NCBI RefSeq assembly: GCF_014202435.1
Contig: NZ_JACHGU010000001.1
Coordinates: 682,001 to 746,000 of the forward strand
Source: Pseudoxanthomonas broegbernensis
GTDB taxonomy: Bacteria > Pseudomonadota > Gammaproteobacteria > Xanthomonadales > Xanthomonadaceae
DNA length: 64,000 bases
Reading direction: 5' to 3'
Each line of letters starts with the position of its first letter. Within the stretch, counting starts at the first letter, position 1. A model generated the notes under the pieces. It had not been told where the DNA came from, made no database searches, and worked only from the letters and a program-made list of their open reading frames with translations. Position numbers and translations under genes: made by a program. Shown here one piece after another: positions 26,416-33,827 of the stretch.

Positions 26416-27804
26416 TCAGACCCACACCACGCGCTCATCGCGCGGCATCCGCGGTCCCGGCGTAAAGCTGGACTGCTGGACGCGCCCGCCGGACTCGCCC
26501 GCGATCGCATAGCTCGTTGCGTCCAATGCGTGATCGTTCGCCTTCGTGTCCACGTCGTCAGGGATGCGCGAATCGCGCGGCAGGCTCGGGACCGTCGCCA
26601 GCCAGAACCGGCACCGCGACGCCACGAAAAACTCGCCGTTCACCATCAACTGCTTCAACTGCTCGAAGCGCGGCACGCGCGGGCCTTTCCTCGCCGGGCT
26701 CACGCGAACACCCGCGGCCCGGAACAGGTCCGATACGCTCGCCTCCATGCGCCCAGCGGTGCGCGCCTCCGCCGCGGAGTCGATGACGCCCCGCGCGCGA
26801 ACGCCGTTCCGACGCGCCACCTCGTGGAGCTTCGGCGCGATCTGTCCCGGCGTGCGGCCCGTCCCGCGGGCGAGGTTCCGCGGATCGTATTCAACGTGTT
26901 CGTCATAGATCACCCACGCCCCGCGCGGCATCACGCGGTCATCAGGCAAGCGAACGTCCACGGCGAGCTGCCCAGCGAGAACCGCGGCCATCGGCGCGGC
27001 GCTGCCCCAGTCAATGGACAGCTTCAACGTGGCGAAGAAATCCGGCGGAACGTCGTGGTGGTCGAACACCATCTTGCCCGCGTCCCATATTCCTTGGAAG
27101 AAATCGCCGACCATTTCCTCCCACCGCCCGTACCTCATGGCCTTGTAAAGCGCCGGGTCCGTGCGCGCGAGAATCTCGAAGTTCTTGCGGTACGCGGTGG
27201 GGAGGTGCGGGTTATCGTCCAAGATGGATGGGGCGTACACCCACGTATTCCCCTCGAACTCGAAAGGCATCCACGGCTCGCGGCCCGTAACATACCGCTC
27301 GGCGAGCGCGCCGTGATTCGAGCCGCCCGGATTGGCGGCAAGCACCATGCGAAGTGGAACGCCCGTGCCGCGCAACGAAAGGCCGAGTTGGTCGATGACT
27401 TCCATCGTCGGCGCTTCGCCGCTTTCGTCGCAGCAGATGAGCGAGAAATTCATGCCCTGCGCAACGTCGGACAGCGCGGATGCGGATTCGACGTGCGCGA
27501 GCTGGATCACCGCGCCGTTCGGGAGCCGGAACACGGCATCGTTCTGGTTGTAGGCAATGTCGCGCCCATAGGCAGAGCGAAGCAGTGCGCGCAGCTCCTC
27601 GCCGAATTGGAGAAGCGACTTCAACCGGCGGCGCGTCACGAGGACCCGGGCGCGGTTCTTGTATTGGTCGCAGTGGCGGAGGATCAGGAATTGCAGGGCC
27701 ATCGACTTGCCGCCACCGCGGCCGCCGCCGAGAAAAACAAAGTGATCCTCCGGGACGGACAGGACCTGCGTCTGGAACGGCGTCGGACGAATCTCAACGC
27801 TCAT
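26416..27804 (-). CDS. Phage terminase large subunit (ATPase/nuclease)
   Basis: DNA-packaging motor. 462 residues with the ATPase first: Walker A GGGRGGGKS (residues 26-34), Walker B LICCDE (about 122-127), and a coupling motif in MVLAANPGG. The RNase H-like nuclease follows, with acidic residues in LSIDWGSAAP, GVIDSAAEARTAGR and NDHALDATSYAIAG. Full length and motifs look intact. It overlaps the small-subunit gene by 11 bp. A complete packaging motor in an element without capsid or portal genes is unusual. Confidence 0.9.
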   Translation of the reverse strand: MSVEIRPTPFQTQVLSVPEDHFVFLGGGRGGGKSMALQFLILRHCDQYKNRARVLVTRRRLKSLLQFGEELRALLRSAYGRDIAYNQNDAVFRLPNGAVIQLAHVESASALSDVAQGMNFSLICCDESGEAPTMEVIDQLGLSLRGTGVPLRMVLAANPGGSNHGALAERYVTGREPWMPFEFEGNTWVYAPSILDDNPHLPTAYRKNFEILARTDPALYKAMRYGRWEEMVGDFFQGIWDAGKMVFDHHDVPPDFFATLKLSIDWGSAAPMAAVLAGQLAVDVRLPDDRVMPRGAWVIYDEHVEYDPRNLARGTGRTPGQIAPKLHEVARRNGVRARGVIDSAAEARTAGRMEASVSDLFRAAGVRVSPARKGPRVPRFEQLKQLMVNGEFFVASRCRFWLATVPSLPRDSRIPDDVDTKANDHALDATSYAIAGESGGRVQQSSFTPGPRMPRDERVVWV

Positions 27805-28213
27805 GGGTCAGGACTCCCGGCTGCTGCTGGACCGCGATCACCTGCGCGTACTCGGCGGGCGACAGCGCCGCGTTGATGACGATGGCGACGCGGGGCGCTT
27901 CGGCGTTGCCGTCACCGCGGTTGAGCTGGAACACGCGGTCGGCGAGGAACTCGGCGGCGCGCTCGCTGCCGTCGGCCATGCGCGTCTTCATGAAGGCGAT
28001 CACGTCGCCCGCGCCGTCAGCCCGACCTTCCTCCAACGCCAGCGCGAGCGGCGACAGCTCGCCGTCGTCATCGTCGGCCTTCAACGCCTTCCATACCTTC
28101 GGCGTCAGCCCAAGCACGCGGCGGATGGTGTGTTCACGCGTTCCCTCCCGGGCGAGTATCCGCACAGCGTCAAGGTTCTGCGTGGTCAGCGCGGGGAGCG
28201 TTTCAGTGGTCAT
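27794..28213 (-). CDS. Probable terminase small subunit
   Basis: 139 residues, immediately upstream of and overlapping terL. The N-terminal 55 residues (LDAVRILAREGTREHTIRRV, LGLTPKVWKALKAD) form a helix-turn-helix as in small terminases, followed by helices suited to oligomerisation. It overlaps the resolvase stop as ATGA. Its likely role is recognition of a pac/cos site for packaging. The call rests on position and fold pattern rather than a strong motif. Confidence 0.7.
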   Translation of the reverse strand: MTTETLPALTTQNLDAVRILAREGTREHTIRRVLGLTPKVWKALKADDDDGELSPLALALEEGRADGAGDVIAFMKTRMADGSERAAEFLADRVFQLNRGDGNAEAPRVAIVINAALSPAEYAQVIAVQQQPGVLTHER

Positions 28214-28800
28214 GCTGCCATTGCCTTCTTGATGCGATAGACGACAGAGACGCCGACGCCCGTCTGCCGCACGATCCGGTTGACGGGCGTCTTTGCCTCT
28301 AGGAGTGCGACGATTTGCCGCTCAGTGGTAGGCCCCACCTTCGGACGCCCGAGACGCGAGCCGCGCCGCCGCGCACGTTCTAGGCCCAGTAGCGTGCGTT
28401 CCCGGATCAGGCCGCGCTCGAACTCGGCGAACGCGCCGACCATGTTGAACATCAAGCGCCCGACCGGCGTGGACGTATCCAGCGCCATGTTCTGGACGAA
28501 CAGCCCGACGCGGAGGGCATCCAGCTCCGCGACCATGCCGACCAGGTGTTGCAGGCTACGGCCCAGCCGGTCAAGCGCGGTCGCCGCGACCATGTCGAAC
28601 TTGCCGCGCGCTGCGTCCTTCATCATGGCGTCCAGCGGGCGCTTGTCGCGGCCCTTCGCACCGCTGATGCCTTCGTCCGTGTACTCGGCAACGACTTCGT
28701 GACCACGCGCGACAGCCCAATCCCGCAGCGCGAATAGCTGCGTTTCTACGGACTGGTCTTTGTTGGTCGAAACGCGGGCGTAGAGGGCGACACAGCCCAT
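28210..28800 (-). CDS. Serine recombinase (resolvase/invertase)
   Basis: 196 residues from the ATG at 28800. The catalytic serine is in CVALYARVSTNKDQS (Ser 11). The conserved TALDRLGRSLQHL and AEFERGLIRERTLLGLERAR follow, and a C-terminal helix-turn-helix (VNRIVRQTGVGVSVVYRIKK) ends the protein. It could resolve multimers or invert DNA. An inverted repeat lies 20 bp upstream of the gene (28820-28841), a plausible recombination or operator site. It sits between the origin-like repeats and terS. Confidence 0.92.
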   Translation of the reverse strand: MGCVALYARVSTNKDQSVETQLFALRDWAVARGHEVVAEYTDEGISGAKGRDKRPLDAMMKDAARGKFDMVAATALDRLGRSLQHLVGMVAELDALRVGLFVQNMALDTSTPVGRLMFNMVGAFAEFERGLIRERTLLGLERARRRGSRLGRPKVGPTTERQIVALLEAKTPVNRIVRQTGVGVSVVYRIKKAMAA

Positions 28801-28819
28801 GTACCGTCTCCTGTCGGAT

Positions 28820-28841
28820 CGTCTCACGATGTTGTGAGACG
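28820..28841. promoter_or_regulatory. Inverted repeat CGTCTCAC-N6-GTGAGACG
   Basis: Perfect 8-bp arms, extended by near-matching GAT/ATC flanks, just upstream of the resolvase gene. It could be a res subsite or an operator controlling the resolvase-terminase operon. Nothing was recognised between it and the iteron cluster (28842-29036). Confidence 0.55.
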
Positions 28842-29036
28842 GATCGACCATACTGGAGACGCATTCGGAAATCGACCAATAGGCGAGGTTTCAAAGTGCC
28901 TTTCCACGGGTCCATGAAAAGCCGTCTCTGCCGACGCCATTTCCGGATACGTTTTCGGAATCTTGTTGACTGGCAGCAGGGCGGCGCTGCGCCCATGCCT
29001 CCCGCCCAACGAGCGAATCGGGCTGCGGAGGGGGTC

Positions 29037-29327
29037 GGTACGTGGCCGGTACGGGGGGCGGTACGCTTTCGAGCCACGTAGTAGTGGGAAAGTACCGACC
29101 GTACCGACCGTACCTACTACTTTAGGAAAGATAGAGAAAAGCGGTCGGTCGGCGCGCTCACCCTCTGGGCAGGGAGTAGGGTCGCGGGCATTTTCGCCGC
29201 CGGTCGAACTTCTGGGCGGTTCGGTGGGTACGGTCGGTACGTTTCCACGAAAACCCCATAGAAACGGGGCTCCCGGACGTACCGCCAACGTACCGACCCC
29301 GGTACGTTTGCAGAAGGGGCCGGTACG
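29037..29327. repeat. GGTACG iteron cluster, candidate replication origin of element A
   Basis: Eleven copies of GGTACG in either orientation in 291 bp. The forward copies are at 29037, 29048, 29060, 29227, 29236, 29301 and 29322; the reverse copies (CGTACC) are at 29100, 29109, 29278 and 29289. Two groups flank a middle part with an A/T-rich patch (29111-29140). Some are spaced 9 or 11-12 bp. The cluster is non-coding and lies about 330 bp beyond the primase-helicase gene. This is the layout expected for a satellite origin bound by its own replication protein. Confidence 0.7.
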
Positions 29328-29418
29328 TCTCACATAGGGGGTGCGCCTACGTGGTCGGCGCGGCGTCTCGAATCGCGGTGGCGACTTCGCCGAGGGCTTC
29401 GCGGAGGCCGTCGAACGT

Positions 29419-29643
29419 CTAGCCCTGCAAGGGGTGGTCGGTGCGGAGCGTGTCTTCAAGCCCGCCGACCGTCTCGGCGAGGGTGAGTGTGTGCTGCGCG
29501 ATGGCGAAGGTGGCCGCAGCCCGGGTCAGTTGCAATGCGGTTTCGTCGCTATTCTGTTCACCCGCCTTCTTCAGCGCCTTCTTGATTTCGATGAAGGTGT
29601 GGACGGCCACGGTAGCCGGATTGTCGTCGGTGCCAATTTGCAT
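29419..29643 (-). CDS. Small hypothetical protein next to the primase
   Basis: 74 residues from the ATG at 29643, which has GGAG six bases upstream; an in-frame ATG at 29655 is possible. It is helical (VAVHTFIEIKKALKKAGEQN, LTRAAATFAIAQHTLTLAET) without known motifs. It starts about 15 bp after the primase stop, probably in the same transcript. Confidence 0.5.
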   Translation of the reverse strand: MQIGTDDNPATVAVHTFIEIKKALKKAGEQNSDETALQLTRAAATFAIAQHTLTLAETVGGLEDTLRTDHPLQG

Positions 29644-29658
29644 GGTTCGCTCCATTTC

Positions 29659-32094
29659 TTAAAAGGGCGGCTTCTCGTCGTCGCCGCGGCTCGGGGGTGC
29701 AACATCGAGTTCATTCTGCTGTGGGATCGTCTCGGATTCAGCGACCGCAGGCCACGTCGCCGGGAACTTCGCGGCGTCCCACTTGGTGCGCATCGCCGCG
29801 AGCGAGGGCAGTAGGAACCCGCGTCCGCCGCCACCGCCGCGCCGGTACTTTGTCGCGCCGAGCATGGTCATCAGTTCGCTCACGTCGTTACCGGAGACGT
29901 GTTGTTCACCGTGGCGAGAGCGGAGCCAGACCGATGCGGCTATGCGAAGGCTGTCCGTCGAGACAAACGGCCCCTTCTCCGGCAGGTTCTTAAGCTCGGG
30001 GAATTCGCCCACGCAAAGTAGGTCGTACAGGTAGGCGTCGAGTCCGGTCAGGCTGGCGACCTTCTGGCGCATCAGCGCATCCGTCTGCGGGACGCTCCGG
30101 CGTGGATGCCAGTCGCGCAGATCCATCGCGAGGAGGTCGAACAGCATTGCGGCGAGTCCGCCGCCGTCGAGTTCGGCGACAAGCGCGTTCCAGTAGGCCT
30201 GGTCGCCTTGACGCGCGCCGGATACGTCGAAGACAGCGAAGCGGCGTTCGTCGTCACCGGCAGGTACAACCCATTTTTCGTTGGACGCCATGACGATATG
30301 GAGGTAGTTCGGCGACATGACCGCGTTTTCGCCCTTGCCTTCGATCAACAGTTGCGGCTCCGTGACGAGCCCCTTGAGCCGCGATTCCGCAGCCTTGTCG
30401 CCGGGCGCAATCGCTTCGTCCGCGAACATCAGGCAGCAGTCGCGCAGGTGAAGGTTGAAATCGCCGGTGAGGTGCTTTGAACTGCGGATGTGGAGGCCGT
30501 GTTGCCCGAATAGGTCCTTGACGGCGCGCGCGAAGATGCCCTTGCCGACGCCCCGACCACCGCGGAAGACAAGCGCCACTTCGGCCTGACGCGCCGGGTT
30601 CTGGACCGCCCACGCCGTCCAGCGCAGGATGTAGTCGGCGTGTTCGTCGTTACCGTTGGCAAGGACAGCGCGGACGTGTTCGCGCATCTTCGACCAGTCG
30701 CCCGGCTTCGGCTCCATTGCCCATCCGCGCCATAGATTCTGGAAGCCGTTGATCTCGGCCTCTCCACCGGGGCGGAAGACCAAGCCGCGAATCTCGCGGC
30801 GGTGTTCGTGGTCAAGCCACCAGTCACCGCGCTTCATCAGCTTGGGCTTGCCGTTGTCGGAGAAGCCGACCACGACAGTCTTGTTCCGGTAGCGGTTGCG
30901 GAAATCCTCAAACGATTGCAGGTCAACGACCAGCCGCCCGGCGAGGTCGGAATGCTCATCGTCCGGCTCCACCTTCACCCACGATAGGACACGGACCTTG
31001 CCTTGTACGACAACGGCGTGGAGGCGATTCATTTCCTCCAAGATGGTGTCGTTGTCGGCAGCGTCGGCTTCCGCTTCGACTTCAGCGCGGGCCTTGCGTA
31101 CCTGCATCCATGCGTAGGCCGTCGGCTTCTGCTGGCGGTGGACATGCGCCGCGCCGCCGTTGTTCTTGTCGAGGATGGCGGCTGCGATTAGTTCATCAGG
31201 GACCCCGGCACGGGCAAGCCCGCAGCAGACCGCCCACGTCGCCTCCGATCCGGACCGATAGATGCGCTGGCCGTTGTCATCGGTCAATTGCTCGCCGTGT
31301 ACCAGCGCCTTGAGGGCTGCGCCCGGGAGCACCTTCCCGTTGGTCGTCGCCCACGCTTCGAGTTCGGCGACACCGTAGGGGCCAGCCGGGACCGGGACGG
31401 GCTTCTGCGTGGCGCGAGGGGCCTTCCTGCTGGCGGGGGCTTCGGCGCGTGCGGTCGGGGCCTGCTTGAAGGCGGCGAGCGGATACGGCTCCGCAGCGTG
31501 CCAGTCATACAACCTCGTCGGAGCCGGTTCGCGCCCCTTCGCCCGCTTCTTCGCGTTCGGCCAATTCGTCAGCCCGCCGGGAAGGCGCATTATCCTGTCG
31601 ATGTTGTGCGTTGCGTCGCCGCCGAGCTTGCGGGCGAGTTCGATGTTGTAGCGTTCGGCGTCTTCGACCTTCGCCGGGTCGCCGTTCAGTTCGATGGGCT
31701 CCGCAAGTCGCCAAAAGGCCTGCCATCCGCCGCCGCTGTCGATGATGAAAGACGGCGTCGGGATGCCGTCGGCGGCGAGTGAGCCGTTCAAGCGCTTGCG
31801 GATGCGCTCGCGCTCGGTGGCGAGGTCTTCCCCGGCGCGCGGGTCAAGGTCCACGTACAAGAATTCAACGCGGGCAATGTCGGCCTTCGTCGCCTTCTTG
31901 TCGATTGGGCGAATCGTGGGGTTTGGCGACCAATAGATATTCTTGGTCTTGTTCTCGTCTCTCGCCCATTGTGCGGCGTCGGCGGCGCTGACGAGTGTTC
32001 GCCCGGTGGTTTTTCCCGTAGCAGGATGAATCGAAACAAGTAGCCACGGACCACCGGGACGCCACAGGTTCAAGAAGTCTTCAAGCTCACCCAC
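29659..32094 (-). CDS. Replicative primase-helicase (RepB-like primase plus DUF5906 helicase)
   Basis: 811 residues from the GTG at 32094, which lies inside the end of the upstream HTH gene (8-bp overlap) and gives the natural start GELEDFLNLW. The N-terminal archaeo-eukaryotic-type primase has VEFLYVDLDPRAGED, PSFIIDSGGGWQAFWRL and RIMRLPG. After a linker, the SF3-type helicase has Walker A FRGGRGVGKGIF, Walker B CCLMFADEA and the conserved EPQLLIEGKGENAVMSPNY. This is the P4-alpha-like replication enzyme of satellites and prophages. It presumably acts on the GGTACG cluster downstream. Confidence 0.9.
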   Translation of the reverse strand: MGELEDFLNLWRPGGPWLLVSIHPATGKTTGRTLVSAADAAQWARDENKTKNIYWSPNPTIRPIDKKATKADIARVEFLYVDLDPRAGEDLATERERIRKRLNGSLAADGIPTPSFIIDSGGGWQAFWRLAEPIELNGDPAKVEDAERYNIELARKLGGDATHNIDRIMRLPGGLTNWPNAKKRAKGREPAPTRLYDWHAAEPYPLAAFKQAPTARAEAPASRKAPRATQKPVPVPAGPYGVAELEAWATTNGKVLPGAALKALVHGEQLTDDNGQRIYRSGSEATWAVCCGLARAGVPDELIAAAILDKNNGGAAHVHRQQKPTAYAWMQVRKARAEVEAEADAADNDTILEEMNRLHAVVVQGKVRVLSWVKVEPDDEHSDLAGRLVVDLQSFEDFRNRYRNKTVVVGFSDNGKPKLMKRGDWWLDHEHRREIRGLVFRPGGEAEINGFQNLWRGWAMEPKPGDWSKMREHVRAVLANGNDEHADYILRWTAWAVQNPARQAEVALVFRGGRGVGKGIFARAVKDLFGQHGLHIRSSKHLTGDFNLHLRDCCLMFADEAIAPGDKAAESRLKGLVTEPQLLIEGKGENAVMSPNYLHIVMASNEKWVVPAGDDERRFAVFDVSGARQGDQAYWNALVAELDGGGLAAMLFDLLAMDLRDWHPRRSVPQTDALMRQKVASLTGLDAYLYDLLCVGEFPELKNLPEKGPFVSTDSLRIAASVWLRSRHGEQHVSGNDVSELMTMLGATKYRRGGGGGRGFLLPSLAAMRTKWDAAKFPATWPAVAESETIPQQNELDVAPPSRGDDEKPPF

Positions 32095-32425
32095 GCACCA
32101 CCCCCTCACCACCAACAAGGCGACGGCGGAAGCGGAGGCGGTGCGCAGCGTCGAGGTCATCGACCGCCGCAGCGAAGTCGCGCGTGAAGGCAAGGCTTGG
32201 CTTGGCAGCGAGTTGGTTGGTCAGTTCGCGCTTCCGTTCGTGGATCAGCATCGCCGATACCTCGGCGAGCCTGGTGAGCCATTCAAGCGGAACCGTCGGA
32301 CGGCGCGTCCATGTGTTCAACGTCGAGACGCGAACGCCCATCGCTTTTGCGACGCGCGTCTGTGTACCGGCGGCAAGGAGGGCGGCAACAAGCAACGGGT
32401 GCGGTTCGGGGCGGCGCAGGATCAT
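32087..32425 (-). CDS. Cro/YdaS-like helix-turn-helix protein
   Basis: 112 residues. Residues about 11-50 (LVAALLAAGTQTRVAKAMGV, RVSTLNTWTRRPTVP) form a helix-turn-helix with the spacing of Cro/YdaS proteins. The C-terminal half is helical and basic. It overlaps both neighbours (ATGA with the upstream gene, 8 bp with the primase), so the early genes are one operon. Probable regulator. Confidence 0.7.
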   Translation of the reverse strand: MILRRPEPHPLLVAALLAAGTQTRVAKAMGVRVSTLNTWTRRPTVPLEWLTRLAEVSAMLIHERKRELTNQLAAKPSLAFTRDFAAAVDDLDAAHRLRFRRRLVGGEGVVRG

Positions 32426-32718
32426 TTCGCCCCTCCAGCCTTCGCAACCGAAGCGGCGGCGGCATGTTCGTGGTTGTTACTCGCTCCCCACTGATCCAGC
32501 TTCGCCTTGTTGTAGCGGATCAGACGCCCGAAGGTGGAAAACTCCGGTCCACCGCCATCCTTGCGGAGCAGGTCAAGGTTCTGCGGCGACATGCCCATGT
32601 AGTCGGCGGCTTCCTCGCGCGTCATCCACTCTTTCGGCGCCACGCGAGCGAGCACCGCGGCTTTCAGGTCAGCGAACTGCTCATCAGTCAGCAGGGCGCG
32701 CACGGCATCAGTCGTCAT
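32422..32718 (-). CDS. Excisionase/AlpA-type helix-turn-helix protein
   Basis: 98 residues. MTREEAADYMGMSPQNLDLL followed by RKDGGGPEFSTFGRLIRYNK is the classical HTH_17 (excisionase/AlpA) pattern. Such proteins direct excision or activate the integrase in P4-like elements. It overlaps genes on both sides. Confidence 0.8.
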   Translation of the reverse strand: MTTDAVRALLTDEQFADLKAAVLARVAPKEWMTREEAADYMGMSPQNLDLLRKDGGGPEFSTFGRLIRYNKAKLDQWGASNNHEHAAAASVAKAGGAK

Positions 32719-33061
32719 CGCCGTCCGCCTCCATCTGGGCGAGCTTCAACGCGACGCGCAGCCGGAACTCGAACACGGACATGCCGTGGACGATCCACCA
32801 TGCACGGTCGAGGTCGAGCAGCTTCTCAATCCACTTCGGATTGCCGATGCTGGTCGCGGGATCGTTGGCGCTTTCCAGAACTTCGATGTAGCGGCGCTGG
32901 GCCTGTTCTTGCGCTTCGTATTCGATGCGCGAAAGCAAGCCGCCGGGAATCGCGTCGCCGCGAATCCACGCCAAGACCTTATTCACTGGAAGCCCGAAAA
33001 TCTGCGCGAGCTTCGGAGGTTCGCCGCCCGCGAGAATGTAGGCGGATAACAGCGGGTTCAT
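32708..33061 (-). CDS. Small hypothetical protein with possible HTH
   Basis: 117 residues. The N-terminus (LAQIFGLPVNKVLAWIRGDA) could be a helix-turn-helix; the rest is helical with tryptophans (LDRAWWIVHGMSVFEFRLRV). It overlaps the excisionase-like gene by 11 bp and has an 81-bp gap upstream. Unrecognised. Confidence 0.55.
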   Translation of the reverse strand: MNPLLSAYILAGGEPPKLAQIFGLPVNKVLAWIRGDAIPGGLLSRIEYEAQEQAQRRYIEVLESANDPATSIGNPKWIEKLLDLDRAWWIVHGMSVFEFRLRVALKLAQMEADGDDD

Positions 33062-33142
33062 GGTGCTTCCCGTCCATCGAAAAGTGCGATGGAGGGGAAG
33101 TTAGAGGCCGAGAAAATACCGAAAAAGCCCCCGCGAATTAGA

Positions 33143-33826
33143 TTATTTCCCGACTGCTGCTCGCTGCTTGGCGGCCACGTTCCGTAGCCACTGCTTGGCT
33201 ACGGACTTTTTGTAGATGGTATCCACAATGCGCCATACGATTTCAGCCGCAGCCGCAGCCGCAGCCGCAGCCGCAGCCGCAGCGGAGTATTCGGGTGCGG
33301 CGCGATACTTGCGACCGCCTGCCCCGTAGCCGACAGCGAGCATCAACGACATTAGCCATGCGCCCATCATGGCGCCGGGGCTCGCTGGGCGTCCGGCAGG
33401 TTTGCTGATGCGGGCGAGGATTACTTCCAGCCTAGCCGTTAACGTGTCGTGCTCGTCATCGGACACGATACCGTCAGCGTAGAGGGCGTTCAGCTCGGCG
33501 ACGGCGGCGCGCAGACTGCTACCGCGCGCGTTGTTCTCGTCATCTGCGTAGCCTGCAGTCGCGAGTTCCGACAAGTTGACTTCGGGGTTAGAGCCGGACA
33601 CGGTCAAGTAGTCGATGACTTGTCGCGCCATTTCTGAAGCGCGGCCCGGCTTGATGCCGAACTCGGCGTGCGCCTCCGCCCAAAGCTCAAGGCGCGCGGC
33701 GCTGCCCGGTATCGCGGCGGCGGCGGCTTCCACCTGGTCCAGCAGCTCGGAGAGGTCCGCCGGTGCGGATGCCTGCCGGGCAATGTCGCGTTTCGCGGAT
33801 TCGCGGGCCTGTTTCCGGGCGTCCAC
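33143..33826 (-). CDS. Hypothetical protein with hexanucleotide-encoded polyalanine tract
   Basis: 227 residues from the GTG at 33826, one base after the integrase stop and preceded by AAGGCGG. It has charged helical segments (DARKQARESAKRDIARQASA, SLRAAVAELNALYADGIVSD). A hydrophobic stretch (GAMMGAWLMSLMLAVGYGAG) could be a membrane helix. A run of about 13 alanines follows, then IVWRIVDTIYKKSVAKQWLR. The alanines come from a CAGCCG hexamer repeat at 33244-33285. Function unknown; it is the second gene of element A's operon. Confidence 0.6.
   Translation of the reverse strand: MDARKQARESAKRDIARQASAPADLSELLDQVEAAAAAIPGSAARLELWAEAHAEFGIKPGRASEMARQVIDYLTVSGSNPEVNLSELATAGYADDENNARGSSLRAAVAELNALYADGIVSDDEHDTLTARLEVILARISKPAGRPASPGAMMGAWLMSLMLAVGYGAGGRKYRAAPEYSAAAAAAAAAAAAAEIVWRIVDTIYKKSVAKQWLRNVAAKQRAAVGK
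33244..33285 (+). repeat. Hexanucleotide tandem repeat (CAGCCG)6 plus one imperfect unit
   Basis: Six perfect CAGCCG units (33244-33279) and a seventh CAGCGG. Inside the gene at 33143-33826 it encodes polyalanine. The unit is a multiple of three, so slippage would change protein length by two residues at a time without breaking the frame. Confidence 0.85.
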
Positions 33827-33827
33827 G

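Noticed and set aside
29037..29327. CRISPR array suggested by repeated GGTACG units
   Set aside because: The repeats are only 6 bp, occur in both orientations with irregular spacing, and there are no cas genes or uniform spacers.
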